Below, one piece after another: positions 33,994 through 46,438 of a DNA stretch of 64,000 bases. The position numbers and the translations under genes were made by a program. The stretch is from Pogostemon cablin (lineage: Eukaryota > Streptophyta > Magnoliopsida > Lamiales > Lamiaceae). Below the pieces are notes generated by a model. It had not been told where the DNA came from, ran no database searches, and was given only the letters and a program-made list of their open reading frames with translations. Every line of letters starts with the position of its first letter. Within the stretch, counting starts at the first letter, position 1. The stretch lies in NCBI GenBank assembly GCA_023678885.1, contig CM043009.1:13385117-13449116 (forward strand), read 5' to 3'.

Positions 33994-36900
33994 ATTGGTA
34001 TCAGAGCTTTGGTTTTATGGTGAAGCGTGACATGTTAGGCTAGGGTTTATGTGTCATACGTGAATTAGGGTTTAGAATTAAGTTTCTTGTTGAACACCCT
34101 ATCTTGTACATGATGGCACACACACACATCGATGCGTGATGGCATGGCTGATGGGCGTTGAAGACTAGCGACGCGACCGGCATCGGAGATGAAGCACGGC
34201 TGCTGCTTGTGGTGATCCACGGTGATGGCGCACGGTGCGGCAAGTGGCGCTGGTGATCACCGCAATAAAGCTGGAAAACGTACAGGCTGGCGAAGCCGCT
34301 GGGCGTGCCACGGAGGGCATTCACTAATACCAGCGTTCACGGCTAGGGTTTTTTGGTAGCGTGAACGGCAAGTTCAACGGCTCACACGGGACGATAGGCG
34401 CTCAGCAGATGGTGGAAGCCTATTCGTGGTGTTTCCAGTGGATGGCGACGAGCGTGGTCGACGACTGAAGGTGGTGGATGGTGTTGCGATGGCAACAACA
34501 GGCATCAGACGACATTTCCAAGCGGGACTGAACTGATTCTGATCGGATCAGCACCAAGTTTCAATCGGGCTTGTAGAATACTAGGGCGAGTCAGCTATAT
34601 TTTGGGCGAGTCCCTACTAGTTCCGAGCAGTCTTCAAGATGGCTGGTCGGATCTGAAGTGTACAACAACGAAGGATTCATGCAGATTGTGTGTGGTGTTA
34701 CGCAGCATGAGTCCTCAAAGCCACCGGCACGATTGTCGATGGAAGAGGACATGACTCGTGCTTAGTAGCTTGGTCTTCGACGACCATTTGTGTCAGTCGC
34801 ATGGTAAGCGGGATGTCGGAATGACAGGAGAAGTGTGGCAGGATGAGCAATGGCAGGTGGCCGCACGAGTCATGCCGGGGGTACCTTTGCGAAGCTGTTG
34901 GCGCTGTCAGTGGGGATATCAACATGACTGGGAGGAACTGACGGCACGACTAGCACGACTGTCGACAGGCTGCTGCACAAGTCATGCCGACGACTGGCAC
35001 GATCGGCAACATTTTTCCGATAGCAGAATTATGTTTGTTGGTGTCTAGGGTTGCGGCAGTGGATCATCATCGATTACTTAGCGCGCAAGGCATCAGTTTA
35101 ATTGCTGAGGAGTGTTGATCAAGTCAATCTATTTTTAGCGATTTAATTCCTTATATATAACTGTTATAATTGATTTAATTATTTTGATTATTGTTATATA
35201 TGTTGTGCATGATTCTTTGTGATTTACTGCCTTATGTGCCGTAATAGGAGCATGCTAGATTGCGTATTTTATTCTGAATATTGTATGCATGTAAAAACCC
35301 TAGGTGTTAAATACCTAAGTGGGAGAGGGGATTGGTAAATAATTCTCACGGCCTCCATTATTGGTTTGTTAGCGATGTGAATAAACTTGCGCGTCGGCAT
35401 TAGGGCCTTCCTCCCCATCAGATGAGTTCATTCATGGATAAACTTTTTATGATGATTGTAAGAAGTTATTCGAACGTGTGTGTACTTCTCCAGCTGTAAG
35501 GCACAGAAGCTTGGGTTGCGGACTTGAGATCAAATAATGATGTACACTAAGGTGCAAATAATAAGTATCCTCCCCATCGGGGTCACTGGTGTTATTTGCA
35601 TGGCTAAAGAGGAACCGACTATTAATTATTTTGTCATGAGGTTAGGTTGACAAATGAAATTAATAGGTAAAACCATCTTTTGTAAATGTTCAGGTTTGTA
35701 TACGTCCACATTATCGTGGCATGCAGACTCATGGTCCTTGAGATGTCGGTGAATTTTATTTTATATTATTTTGAGGAATCAATATAAATAGTTAAATTCG
35801 AAGATTTGGTCGGTGTATTTATTTATGATTCTCTGTATTTTCAATTGGTTTTATCTCGCTTATTGTTTACTAAAAGAAATATATTTACTGGTCCAAAATT
35901 AGATGATTAGAAAAGAATCTTGATTTTAATTTTTACTGCTTAGGAAAGTATATATGTGTTTTCACTAAAGATGTTCTGTGATGCCTATTAATTAAAGTCT
36001 CTAGTGGAGAGGTGAGAGGTTCATAGAAATATAATGGTCTCATGCGACTCTTCGGATACTTGAGTGAGGTTAAAAGATAGGAGGTCATGGTTGACTTGAT
36101 GAATGAATTGAAAAACATAGATAGTAATTGAAGGAAAACCTAGGTCAAATTTATTCTCCATAATTTGCCTAGATGTTTTGAGTAAGTTCTACCTGAATTA
36201 CAAGAGGCTGTATTCGGTGGGAAACTTCTGACAAAATAAGTGGTGAAGGAAATCAATTTTTATCAAAATATGAACTAGGTTAGTATCTCATTCACTAGTC
36301 GTTGGAGCATGATTAGTGATGGCATCTACTGACACGTTGTATGTAGATACCGGAATCACTAAAAGCCTGCAATTAAGTGATGATTAGATTATTGAGTACA
36401 TGAGTAAGCTACGAAAGTAGTGGCTGTTGTAGTGGGAGTTGTTTATTTATCTTCTGATAGGAATAAAAGTTTGATTATGTGAAATTGTCTTTACGTATAT
36501 TTTCATAGAAAGAATTTCATTTCAGTTTCTATGCATTTACATATGGATACTGTACTGGATTTAAATGACATGATCATTATAATGAAGGATAGAGTCATAA
36601 TATGTTATGGTACGTTGATGATAATTTGTACACTCTTAAATCATGTTTATCCCACGGATGCAACAAATAGTAATTAATAATGCATCTTCTAGTCTTAGTA
36701 AAAGAAAGGAACCTTTAGAGATGAACGAAACATACTTTTGGCATCTAAGACAAGATCAATTTTACTTGAGTAGGATTCAAAGATTGATAGCCGATGGGCC
36801 GTTGGGTTTATCTGAAGTGGAACCTATCTGACTTGCGAGTCTTGCTTGGAAGTAAAATGATTAAAGACCTTTTAAGGCAAAGGGGTTTAAAGCTAAATAT

Positions 36901-37480
36901 ATGTTGGAATTGGTTCATTCTGGTTTAAGCGGTCCTAAGACTATCCCGACGAGGTGGTCATTACGATTTAATCGTGGTGGCGAGTACCTCTTAGGATAGT
37001 TTATGAGCTATTTATCAGAGGATGAGATTAAATCTCAAGTTGTTTACACCGGGTAGACCCCAGAGGAATGGTGTGACGAAAAAAGAAATAAGACTCTTAT
37101 GGAAAAGGTTAGATAGATGATGAGTTATTTGAAAATATTAAATTCATTTTATGGATATGCACTAGAAACAGTATTTCGTATGAATGTTTGTCTGTTTGTG
37201 GGATATCCTAGAAAAATGAAGGGTGATTTATTTAAATAATCTAAAAGATCAGAAGGTGATTGTTAATACGAACACTAGATTTTTGGAAAAGGACTATATA
37301 ATAATCACAAACCCATGTATAAATTTTTCTAAAGGATGTGAGAAGAAAAAACACAAAGTATAGTATCAATTATACAAGAGGATATACCACAAGGAAACTG
37401 CATCGCGTTATTTGTCTAATACACAATTGCGTGTAGCGCTTTATCATAGTGGGAGGGTTGTTCTACAACCTGATAGATAT
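33994..37480 (+). other. Leader and eroded gag/protease/integrase region of copia element
   Basis: After the primer site comes a GC-rich stretch (about 34100-35050) with repeated GGCACGACT-like phrases and no recognisable protein. Next is a leader-like block containing GTGGGAGAGGGG near 35320. From about 36640 short frames with integrase-like texture appear but are broken by stops every few dozen codons. No intact domain could be placed before reverse transcriptase. Confidence 0.6.
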
Positions 37481-39067
37481 ATGTTTTGGGAGAGTCATGA
37501 GACTTGGTCCCTAGTAACATGAATTGACCCACGGATACGAAAAAGCATTACAAGATGAAAATCCGATATCTTAGCAAGATGCAATGAATTCTGAACTAGA
37601 ATCTATGGATTCTAAATTAGATCTGGGAGCCTGTAGAACCACTAAATGGTGCAAAAGACATTGGAAGTGTTCATACAAAATAAAAGAGGATTATACAGTA
37701 AGGTAAAAATCTTGGAAGCAAAGCTTGTTGAGAAAAGGTATACTCAGAAAGAAAATATTCGATATGAGGAAACTTGTTCGCCGGTAGCTATGCCTAAGTC
37801 AATCCAGATTCTTTTATCTGATTGCTACTCATATGAAATATAAGGAATAACAAATAGATGTCAAGACAACTTTTCTGATTGGAAGTCTTGAGAAAAATAT
37901 CTATAAGAAGCAACCAGAGTGATTCATTGCAAAGAGCTAAAAGCATTTTGATAGTAAGCTTAAAATTGTCCATCGATAGACTAAAACATTTCAAGATCAT
38001 GAAACATCCATTTTGATGAGAAAATCCTGTGATATGGATTTATTCAATGCGTGGATGCGCCTTGTGTATTGAAAAGAGTGACGAAAACATGGTGGTTTTT
38101 TTTGTACTATACGTAGATAGTATCTTGCTCATTAGAGACAATGAAAGAGTATTGTCGGGTGTATTGGTATGGTTCATAAAGCAGTATGAAATGAAGGACT
38201 TAAGAGAAGCAAAATATATTCTTGCGATCATGATCACAAGATAGGATATTGTGCTTATCTCAAGCTTCATGAATTGATATAATCCTTACTCGTTTTAGCA
38301 TGTGACTTTATCTGAGGAAATGTGTCTTAAGACACAAAAGAAGATAAAGGAGATAAAGGTGGTTCCTTATGCTTCGGTGAATAAGGAAGCCAATCTATGG
38401 AATGCTATGCACGTAATGAATATCTATTTTGCTGAAGGCATGGTCAGTTGATATCAAGGTAACCCGAAATAAGAATGTTGAACTGTGGTAAGACATATAC
38501 CTGAAAAGTACTAGAAATTATATATGGCCTTACCAGACAGATTCATTACTTCTTGTGGGTTACATAGATTCGAATTTTTCAAATCAGATAGGGACGGCAG
38601 TAAATCCACTTCAAGGTTATGTATTTATTTTGGAAGTAGAGCCATAATATGGAGGAGTGTTATATAGAAATATATTTCGAACTCCACCATGGAAAGATGA
38701 TAAATTGGAGCCTATGAGGCATCCAAAGTATCTGTATGACTCTAGAAACGTCGTAATGGTCTAAGATGTGATTCTAAGTTTGCCCATGATTGTCACAATT
38801 TATTGTGATAATAATGGAGCAGTTGCAAACTTGAAAGAACCATGAGTCCATAAGAAATTAAACACATTAAGCGCAAGTACCACCTGTTACGAGAAATCGT
38901 ATGATGAGGGGAAGGTTGTTATCACCTAGATTACATCGGATGATAACTTAGTAATTTCTTTTACAAGGACCTTAAGGCGAAAGTTTTTGATGGTCATGTA
39001 GTGGGAGTGGGAATCAGATGTATGGCAGTGGTCTTGACAGCGTAGTCTTTTAGTATAAGTGGGAGAT
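37480..39067 (+). pseudogene. Decayed copia reverse transcriptase and RNase H
   Basis: Broken pol frames. RT fragments: AKLVEKRYTQKENIRYEETC and SPVAMPKSIQILLS (about 37715-37825), then LYVDSILLI near 38110, where the catalytic YVDD has become YVDS, then QYEMKDLREAKYILAI. RNase H fragments: GYIDSNF near 38560 and YCDNNGAVANLKEP near 38805. Multiple stops and frame changes separate the parts, so no enzyme can be made. Confidence 0.87.
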
Positions 39068-40452
39068 TGTTTGATTGTATACCAAAAGTCTGGCTTTTTG
39101 TATGAACAATATTTAACAATGAATTTGAAATGAGAATCACATTATCAAATGATTTCATCTTATAATTTATTTATATGTACGATGCAATAGTCTACTTACT
39201 TTATACTGTAGATAATATGTTGTGCGACAACACGCAGAAGATTATATTGTCAATTTTCTTATAAAGTATAAACAGATGCTCACAATCGAGATAGACGGGG
39301 ACTCTCTATCAGGATGGTTGTATTGTGATTTGGTATTAGTTTGTCTTGACTATAGAATCACATTAGTACACTTCGTGTGTATTGAGCAGGACAGCTTGAG
39401 ATCATTCAACTTATACTGATTATATAGGAGAACTTGATCTTAGTTATTAAGGATGTTCGTGCTCTTAATCCCTATATAATAACCTCGACACGTAAGGCAG
39501 TATGTATTTCTTTGATTCATCAATGGGTGAGATTTACATGTAATTAAATCAATAAACTCGGTGAGTTGGGAAATAGTGCTATCTCTATGGTGTGCTGTTG
39601 ATTGTAGAAGGAATCTGTATCCTATTAAATAGGTTGATGATGTCCACTTGAGGAGCTAATATGAATTATCATGTAAACCCTGCAGGTGGATTTATTCCGG
39701 CATGATAATGAGATTGAGTGGTACTACTCTCGGATGAGATATTAATTAATGGAGTTGTCAGTAACTTAATTAATTAATGGACATCTTAAACATGGGGAGA
39801 CTAACGGACTCAGAATAAGAAGGAGCCCATAACGTAATTATGGGAATAGAGCAGCAGTGCAGTAATAATATTTTAGTGGAATATATTATTATTATTGGAC
39901 TTAAGTATAAGTTTGGGCAAAACTTGGATACTTAAGCCCAATGGAGGCCCGCCTCTAATTTCTCCTCCTGGTCCATGCTGTAGCTCATATATAAGTCATC
40001 TCAGCTATTCGGAACCCTAATAATACTAGCGCCTAACACACAACAGAATAAGGGATGAGAGAAGATTGAGAAGATCTTGAAGATCGTCGCCCACGCGACG
40101 TCAAGATTGGACTTGGGAATACGGCAGAAGATCAAGAGGTTGTTTGCTGCTGATATTTGTTAACTTTCACGATTTTTCTAAAATCTTATAAAACTCCAAA
40201 CTATTCGTGGGATACACCTTTGGAAAGACACAGAAGAGAGGATCGTTTTGGCATAAAGATCACTCAAATCAAAGATCGTATGAGGAAGTTATGCGCAAAG
40301 TCGTGAGGTTGCGCATGCTGCCAACGAGAATTCCTTCTCTTCTTCAACATACCCTGGTGAAAGATAATACATTTCTATCTTATTGTTTTTGTTGATATAA
40401 AATTACATAGAACCCTAACGGTTCACGTTAATCAAACGATCGAACACCAACA
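39068..40452 (+). repeat. 3' LTR of decayed copia element
   Basis: 1385-bp LTR matching the left copy, with an extra segment of about 90 bp at roughly 40136-40225 (from GGTTGTTTGCTGCTG to CCTTTGGAAAGAC) that the left LTR lacks. Confidence 0.9.
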
Positions 40453-41090
40453 GACACTTTATCTTCATGCTCAGTGATGGGGAGATTGATTACTAGTAAA
40501 CTCTATTATCGAGTTGCAGATGTTGGCCAGGTGAGATTTGTGTACAAAAAATTATGGTGTTCGTGGGTTCCAAGGAAACATGCTTTCCGTATGTGGTTGG
40601 TCGTGAGGAATTGGTTGAACACTATGGGTAGATGGAGGAGAGTAGAAGGTCCGCAGGAGTGCGTATTGTGTGTGGGCAGTTTGGAGTCGAGAGACCATCT
40701 GTTCTTTCGATGTCCATTTGCAAAGGTAGTATGGGATCGTGTGAGGATGGAGGTGGGCTGGAATAAAATTGTGTGATCGGTGTTAGCAGGGTTAAAATAG
40801 ATTTACAAGGACCGTAGGGTCCATGTTCGTGAGAAGACACGATGAGCGTTGGCGCTCTATAGATGCATGTACTTCATTTGGGGAGCACGATGCAAAGCTT
40901 TGTTAGAGGGAGATCGACCAACAGTGGATAGAGTAGTTAACTCTATTCTTATACATGTAGCTGGGTTTCTTCATTTTCTAGCTATGTAGTAGGATTTAAT
41001 TTGGGTGTGTTTGTGTGAGTTGTAAAGTGGACGAGGGCTCTGACCCTTTTTGGAAATTCTGAATAAATTAACAATTATTAAAAAAAGGGT
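40453..41090 (+). pseudogene. LINE 3' end: zf-RVT domain and tail
   Basis: Continuation of the LINE split by the copia element. The frame MGRLITSKLYYRV, SWVPRKHAFRMWLVVRNWLN, ECVLCVGSLESRDHLFFRCP is the zinc-binding domain at the C-terminus of plant LINE reverse transcriptases (C-x2-C then H-x4-C). It is followed by an untranslated tail ending in ATTATTAAAAAAAG near 41088, a short poly-A end. The frame stops at about 40776. Confidence 0.88.
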
Positions 41091-41938
41091 ACAAGTTGAG
41101 AAGATTAGTGATTGAAATCCTACTCATAAGTTGTTTGAAGGTGGGAATATACTATTGTTCTTTAAATTTTTGCACTATGTGATAGATCAAATGATATATG
41201 ATATCTGCCATGAAGCATGATTTATGAAAATTTGGGTATTTGACTATAAAGTACCATACTAAACTTATGTTTACAGATAACGAATCGCGATGGCTTATCA
41301 ACTATGTTTCACGGGTAATGGACCAAATGGTGCCTTACCAATATGAATTTACGTCTTTCACAAGTGAGATTATTTAAATGGCTATTTCTCTTTTTTAGGT
41401 TAGTGTGGCAATAATGTACTTGTGGCGGATGTGTTGGCAAGGGGACATTAAATAAATTTTAATAATACCTGACATGGACTTATGCACTCTGCTAAGTTTT
41501 AATTTGTGAAGAGAAATTCTAAATTTCTTGAGTTATAATTTCAGTATTTGATGATTGTGATGTACACCTTGTTTTGCTTGGCATTGAAATAATTCAGGTG
41601 GTCAAGTTTTTAGTTTGGGACTAATTTAGACTTGCATGTTGTGTACGTATTTTTTGTGCCTATAAATTCTACTGAATTTTCTTGAAAAAATTGAGTTGTG
41701 CATTTCACGTGCAACACATATATAGCAGGTACTGAAAATTTATTTTCTTTCGTTGTTTCTTGTGGCAATGCCATCATTTGAATTCAAGAAAAATCATATG
41801 TCGTTTTACAATCTATTCTTAAAAGTGATGTGCCTCAATGTTTTGGTTTTGTACCATGAACCTGGAAAATTAGTGGATAAAGATTGAATTAAATTGTGTT
41901 GTTGAAAACTCCTCTTCATTTTATTTGGAATTGTTACT
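41091..41938. other. Intergenic DNA, nothing recognised
   Basis: Moderately AT-rich unique-looking sequence. No reading frame of note and no terminal repeats; it could be intronic. Confidence 0.5.
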
Positions 41939-41946
41939 ATTTTTTG

Positions 41947-42192
41947 CAGTGATTAGAAAATCGGACCGAAGAACGAACCGGAAGAGGCAACGGTTCGAGG
42001 TCCAACCGGTCGAATCGAAATTCAATTAGAAAAATTAAATTTACCTATTTTTAATTATATTCTAAAATAATATTAGAAAAATATATAATAAATAAATTAT
42101 TTAATAATTAATAACAATTTATGGAACTAAGGCCCAGGCCTGTTAAGAAAAAAAGAAAATAAATAGGCCCACATCCATTTTTGTATAAGGAG

Positions 42193-42275
<83 letters not shown>

Positions 42276-42862
42276 GACAACATTTAGGGATTTCATCTAC
42301 TGCAGCGCCGTTTCTCTCTTTACCAATTTTTATCAGCAATAAATCTCTCTTCTGTTACCCTTTTTTCTTCTCTTTTATCTCACTCAAATAGTTGATAATT
42401 ACTCCATAGTTCATAACACACTTGTTGGCCTCATTGCACCTGAGATCGAACGATTTGTTGAGGCGGTGGCTTGGCCTGTCAGAGGCTTTTCAATGTTTTT
42501 CTCAAATCTCTTGGATCTGTGTTATAAGTTATGGACTGATATCCATTCGACTTCTCGAAATTAGGGTTTTCAATATTTTTATATAGATTTATGTAATTTA
42601 TTGTAGATTCATCATTCCGTGTTTGCTTAGATTTCAATCTTTTAATAAGATGAACACATGAACATAATGTAAATAGTTTTTTTGTTTTAAAATTAAAATC
42701 GGCGGTTTTCCGATTTCATTGGTTTCCCGATTTCGTCCCGTTAAAACTTGTTTTTTTGGGTTAAATTGTAAAAGCGGTTTATAAGTTGTTCTGGATCGAT
42801 TCCGGCACATCTTCCCATAAACTGGTTGAACCAGCCGGTCCAGTCCAGTTTTCAAATCAATG
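41947..42862. mobile_element. hAT element (916 bp) with CAGTG-type ends
   Basis: Perfect 8-bp duplications ATTTTTTG lie at 41939-41946 and 42863-42870. The ends are CAGTGATTAGAAAATCGGAC and, reverse-complemented, CATTGATTTGAAAACTGGAC. Subterminal repeats of AACCGG type occur on both sides. A (TA)n tract of about 80 bp lies at 42194-42273. No transposase is present. Confidence 0.9.
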
Positions 42863-42948
42863 ATTTTTTGTCCAAATGAAGTGTTCACTTGCTTACCTAG
42901 AGTTATTTTTTTAATTTATTAAATATTAAAATTCGTGGTGTGACAGTA

Positions 42949-42960
42949 TGGTATCAGAGC
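42949..42960 (+). other. Relic tRNA-Met primer binding site
   Basis: TGGTATCAGAGC, complementary to initiator tRNA-Met, follows GTGGTGTGACAGTA, which resembles an LTR end. No second LTR or pol sequence is seen downstream, so it is at most a remnant of an old LTR element. Confidence 0.4.
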
Positions 42961-43037
42961 ACGTATATATGTGATTCTGCATACTTGTTCATACGTGTTC
43001 AAAATTTCCAGTAACGCATGACATACTTGGTTAAATT

Positions 43038-43040
<3 letters not shown>

Positions 43041-43084
<44 letters not shown>
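43041..43084. repeat. (TA)n microsatellite
   Basis: About 22 uninterrupted TA units. Confidence 0.95.
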
Positions 43085-43086
<2 letters not shown>

Positions 43087-43499
43087 CCACTGAGTATGAC
43101 GCCCGCTTTAACGAGGAATGAAAAAATTCATGATTTACAAGTTCAATTTTAAATTCAAAATTTACAATTTTCATGTTGATGCAAGATTTGACCATGTATG
43201 CTATAAAATTTAATTTTGCTTATATGCTCATGTATATTGTAGAAGAAGAACTTGTTTATGTCTTTACTAGCATGTAACACGCATAATACGCGGGATAATA
43301 AGGCATAATTGAATTCAAAATAAATTAAACAAAATAAATTAGGGAAACTTATTATTAGGTACAATGCATCTCCTATTATTACTATTAGATACATGGACTT
43401 TAAATTATTACTGTAGGGTACAAAATTATATTGTACAATTCCAATATTGCCCTCTCACTTTATTCTGTCATAATAATAAAGATATTTTAATTAATTCAC

Positions 43500-43860
43500 T
43501 TCACTATTAGTGTATAATTATGCACAATTAGTAAATAATTTTGCACAACATGATTTAATTACATTTTTTTTCCAGCAAACTTGACATGAAATTTTTTTGT
43601 AGAATTAGTGTATAATTATGCACAACTTGTGAATAATTTTACACAATATAATTTCTTTACATACTTTTCTGACGAATTATAATACACAATTAGTGAATGA
43701 TTTTGCACAACTAGTGAATAATTTTTCACAATGGAGTATAATTTATGTATATATTTTTCCGGCGAACATTAACGTGAATAATTCTGCACAACCAGTTAAT
43801 AATTCTGTACAATCAGTTAATAATTTTGCACAACATAATTTAACTAATTTTAAATTTTAA
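43500..43860. repeat. Degenerate minisatellite with TGCACAA units
   Basis: Diverged units of about 110 bp contain AGTGTATAATTATGCACAA, AGTGAATAATTTTGCACAA and a TTTTTCCGGCGAA-like spacer. Short subunits (AGTTAATAATTTTGCACAA) multiply at the right end. No coding function is seen. Confidence 0.7.
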
Positions 43861-44324
43861 TGATAATTAGAAATACATTTAAGTCCATCATTCCATAAAA
43901 AAAAATAGAAACACGAGAATTTTGAAGAACAATTTATTCAACTTATAATGAATGTTATGAATATACGTATTTAGATATAATCAAGTTGAATATTGATCTA
44001 TCCATTAACAGAAAATTGAGAGAGTGAGAGAGGTGATTCTTGGTGTGGCGACGAATCTCAATGAGAATGCATAAATATTTTACGATAATATTATGCGCCA
44101 TTGCCTGATAAATTTCAACAATTGCTGCGACGGTAGTGCAACTAGTTTTGGATCAAATTAGATCTTGTTCTGTTCCTTTAGCCCTCTGATAAATTTCAAT
44201 AGCCCATGATTGCGTGTATTAATGGGAAAAGAAGAGAAACTATGAATTATTGGACGCAGAGAGATGGGAGAGAAGTGTATCATCATGAATCGTGATATAA
44301 GCATATAAATAGGAGAGAGAGAGA
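43861..44324. other. Intergenic DNA, nothing recognised
   Basis: Left flank of the CACTA element. Mixed-composition sequence without frames or repeats I can name. Confidence 0.5.
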
Positions 44325-44346
44325 AGTCACTACTACAAAACTGTAA

Positions 44347-44810
44347 ATAGATATCGGTTATTAACCGATATCTATTAAGATATTCAGTCGTTATAAATGG
44401 AGGTGATATTATAGGTATGTTAAATAGATATCGGTTATTTGACCGATATCTATATATGTTATAGATATCGATTATTAAACGATATCCATGAAGAAAAAAT
44501 CGTTATAAATAAGCTTAATATTAAATGTATTGATGAATAGATATCGGTGTAAAATCGATATCTTTGTGTAGTATAAATATCGGTTAATAACCGATATCTA
44601 TGAAGAAAACATCGATACTAATTAACCTGATGTTAAATGTATTGATGAATAGATATCAGTGAAAAACCGATACCTTTCTATAGTATAGATATTGGTTAAT
44701 AACCGATATCCATTTATAAATTCACCGATATAATTAGAGAAGATATTAAATATAAATTCAAATAGATGTCGATTTTTCACCGATATCTTTCTTTCAAAAT
44801 GTTTCATCAT
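44347..44810. repeat. Left subterminal palindromic repeats of CACTA element
   Basis: About eight copies of ATAGATATCGGTTA paired with TAACCGATATCTAT, several as near-perfect palindromes (GATATCGGTTATTAACCGAT, 44352-44371, is one). Such subterminal arrays are the known binding sites for the element-encoded TnpA-type protein in this superfamily. Confidence 0.88.
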
Positions 44811-45021
44811 AGATATCAGTTCATACTAACATGTCCAATTTAATTGAACATTATAATTTTTAAATTTAGATTGAATTTCAAATAACGCATCCATTTCGAC
44901 AAATATTTCATTCATAAACTAACAAGTATCCAACTTCAATGTCAAACATTCCAATATTCAAATTACTTAATTAATACTGAAAGAAAGTACAAAACGCACA
45001 TAACTGCTACATGGAGAAGTC

Positions 45022-45096
45022 CTACCCCAACCACAAAACATGATGTAATCCTATTTTATTGATAAACTCCACTACATCGCAGCTAGCTATACATAT
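45022..45096 (-). pseudogene. Unidentified exon-like fragment in CACTA element
   Basis: On the minus strand a pyrimidine-rich stretch and GATGCAG acceptor are followed by an open stretch (ICIASCDVVEFINKIG) ending in TAG at 45024-45022. It would be the terminal exon of a transcript running through the captured fragments. The family is not recognised. Confidence 0.4.
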
Positions 45097-46135
45097 CTGC
45101 ATCATTGAGAGAAAATAAAAAATCAGAAACCAAATTAGAAATAGTAAATTTAACACATTAAATTCTACATCAATGGTATAATATATTGCATTGTTCCTTA
45201 ATTGGGAAAAACTTCTAGGCGTCAATCATTAAGAAGACAAAGCATACCTAACAATAGAACACATCCATGACATTCCATGCTCAAAGAGCAACGCCACCTA
45301 CTTAAATGCAGTAATAATACTAAAACTTATGCAGGGATCATCAAGTCACTTATGCATCACCTTATAAATAACTATTAATAAAATTTTATTGATTGATGTG
45401 TAAATTATATTTCAATTGAATACCCATACAAACCATTACCCTCACATGCTAGCTGCAGAAAAGTGGGTCTTAGCAATTAAAAATTCAAAACCATCACAGA
45501 AAATTACTCACAATTGGATGAGAAAGAAGTTCACCAAAGTCCCCAACTACGCTTATAATGATAAGTCAAATGCCAAATCCTAGTTAACAAAATAAGAGTC
45601 AATTTTATTTGAATTAGAATACACTAAGAAATCACAAAATCAGACACACTTTTCATGAGTGATTGCCTTCATAATAGCAGCTTTAATAATAAGATAAATT
45701 AATGGACTACATCAAGATCATTAATTACAATATAACCATCCAGAGCATTTTGAATAAAGCAAGATTTTATGAAAATCTTGATGAGATGTTATGCATAATC
45801 ATCACAAGCATCATTTTTGTAAAACAAATTTGTCACAGAAAAATGCAGAGTTTAAATAAATAAGCATAATGTCAAGTAGTAATTGCATCAACATCAACAA
45901 ATAATTGAACTTCACTCTCTCCTGTTCCATGTATTCTACCAAATTGTGTCACTTAAGGTCCAAAAGAATAATTCAGATGGGAGAGGATATTCTAGATTGA
46001 AGCAAGAATAACATTCTAATAAAAAATGCTCATTGAAACTAAAGAGTTACATTTTTATAATCCACATGATTAAGGAAGAAAAAATGAGGATTTAGTAAAG
46101 TAACTTTAAATAATGAGCAAAAGCTGAAAACTTAC

Positions 46136-46226
46136 CTCGGAAAGGCAGAAGCAACCCCCGAACAAAGATGATAGAAAATGTGATAGGACCTTTCCCCTTC
46201 AGCCAACTGAACAACTCTTGACTAAT
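46136..46226 (-). pseudogene. Captured myosin motor-domain fragment
   Basis: The minus-strand frame encodes SRVVQLAEGERSYHIFYHLC, the motor-domain segment that in plant myosins follows the switch I region. The QLA spelling resembles class VIII. The fragment ends at a canonical donor (CCGAG, then GTAAG). A stop codon sits where the preceding lysine would be, so it is not part of a working myosin. It lies inside the CACTA element, next to a cellulase fragment from an unrelated gene. Confidence 0.85.
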
Positions 46227-46438
46227 CTAGTATAATGAATTAAAATAAACTTAGCCCATTGAGCAGATGCAAACAAGAAAAGAAAGTTATAATTTAGACA
46301 GACACACTAACCTTGTCAAGAAGAATATTTGACATAAGCACTAAACCCATTAAAGAAATATAATGTCAAGAATTTATTTAAAAAAAAAACCATTTCAGCA
46401 TCAGACCTGTCATCATGGCATTGTAATTTGTATGCCAG

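Larger units (their letters stand above)
32710..40452 (+). mobile_element. Decayed Ty1/copia element inserted in a LINE
   Basis: LTRs start TGTTGGATTG or TGTTTGATTG and end CCAATA or CCAACA. They are flanked by near-identical 5-bp duplications GACAT (32705-32709) and GACAC (40453-40457). The initiator tRNA-Met primer site TGGTATCAGAGC is at 33996-34007 and the polypurine tract AAGTGGGAGAT directly precedes 39068. Pol remnants run on the plus strand between about 37500 and 39000. Many stops and frameshifts show it is old. Confidence 0.93.

Noticed and set aside
34040..35048. Frames in a GC-rich block after the copia primer site
   Set aside because: No Gag or other domain is recognisable, frames occur on both strands, and the block is in the leader region of a decayed element.
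42108..42296. Frame encoding a repeated Tyr-Ile run
   Set aside because: It is a translation of the (TA)n microsatellite in the hAT element. The same applies to frames at 51212-51586.
42949..42960. A complete LTR element near the TGGTATCAGAGC match
   Set aside because: Only the 12-base primer-site match is present; no paired LTR or pol sequence was found, so it is listed only as a relic.
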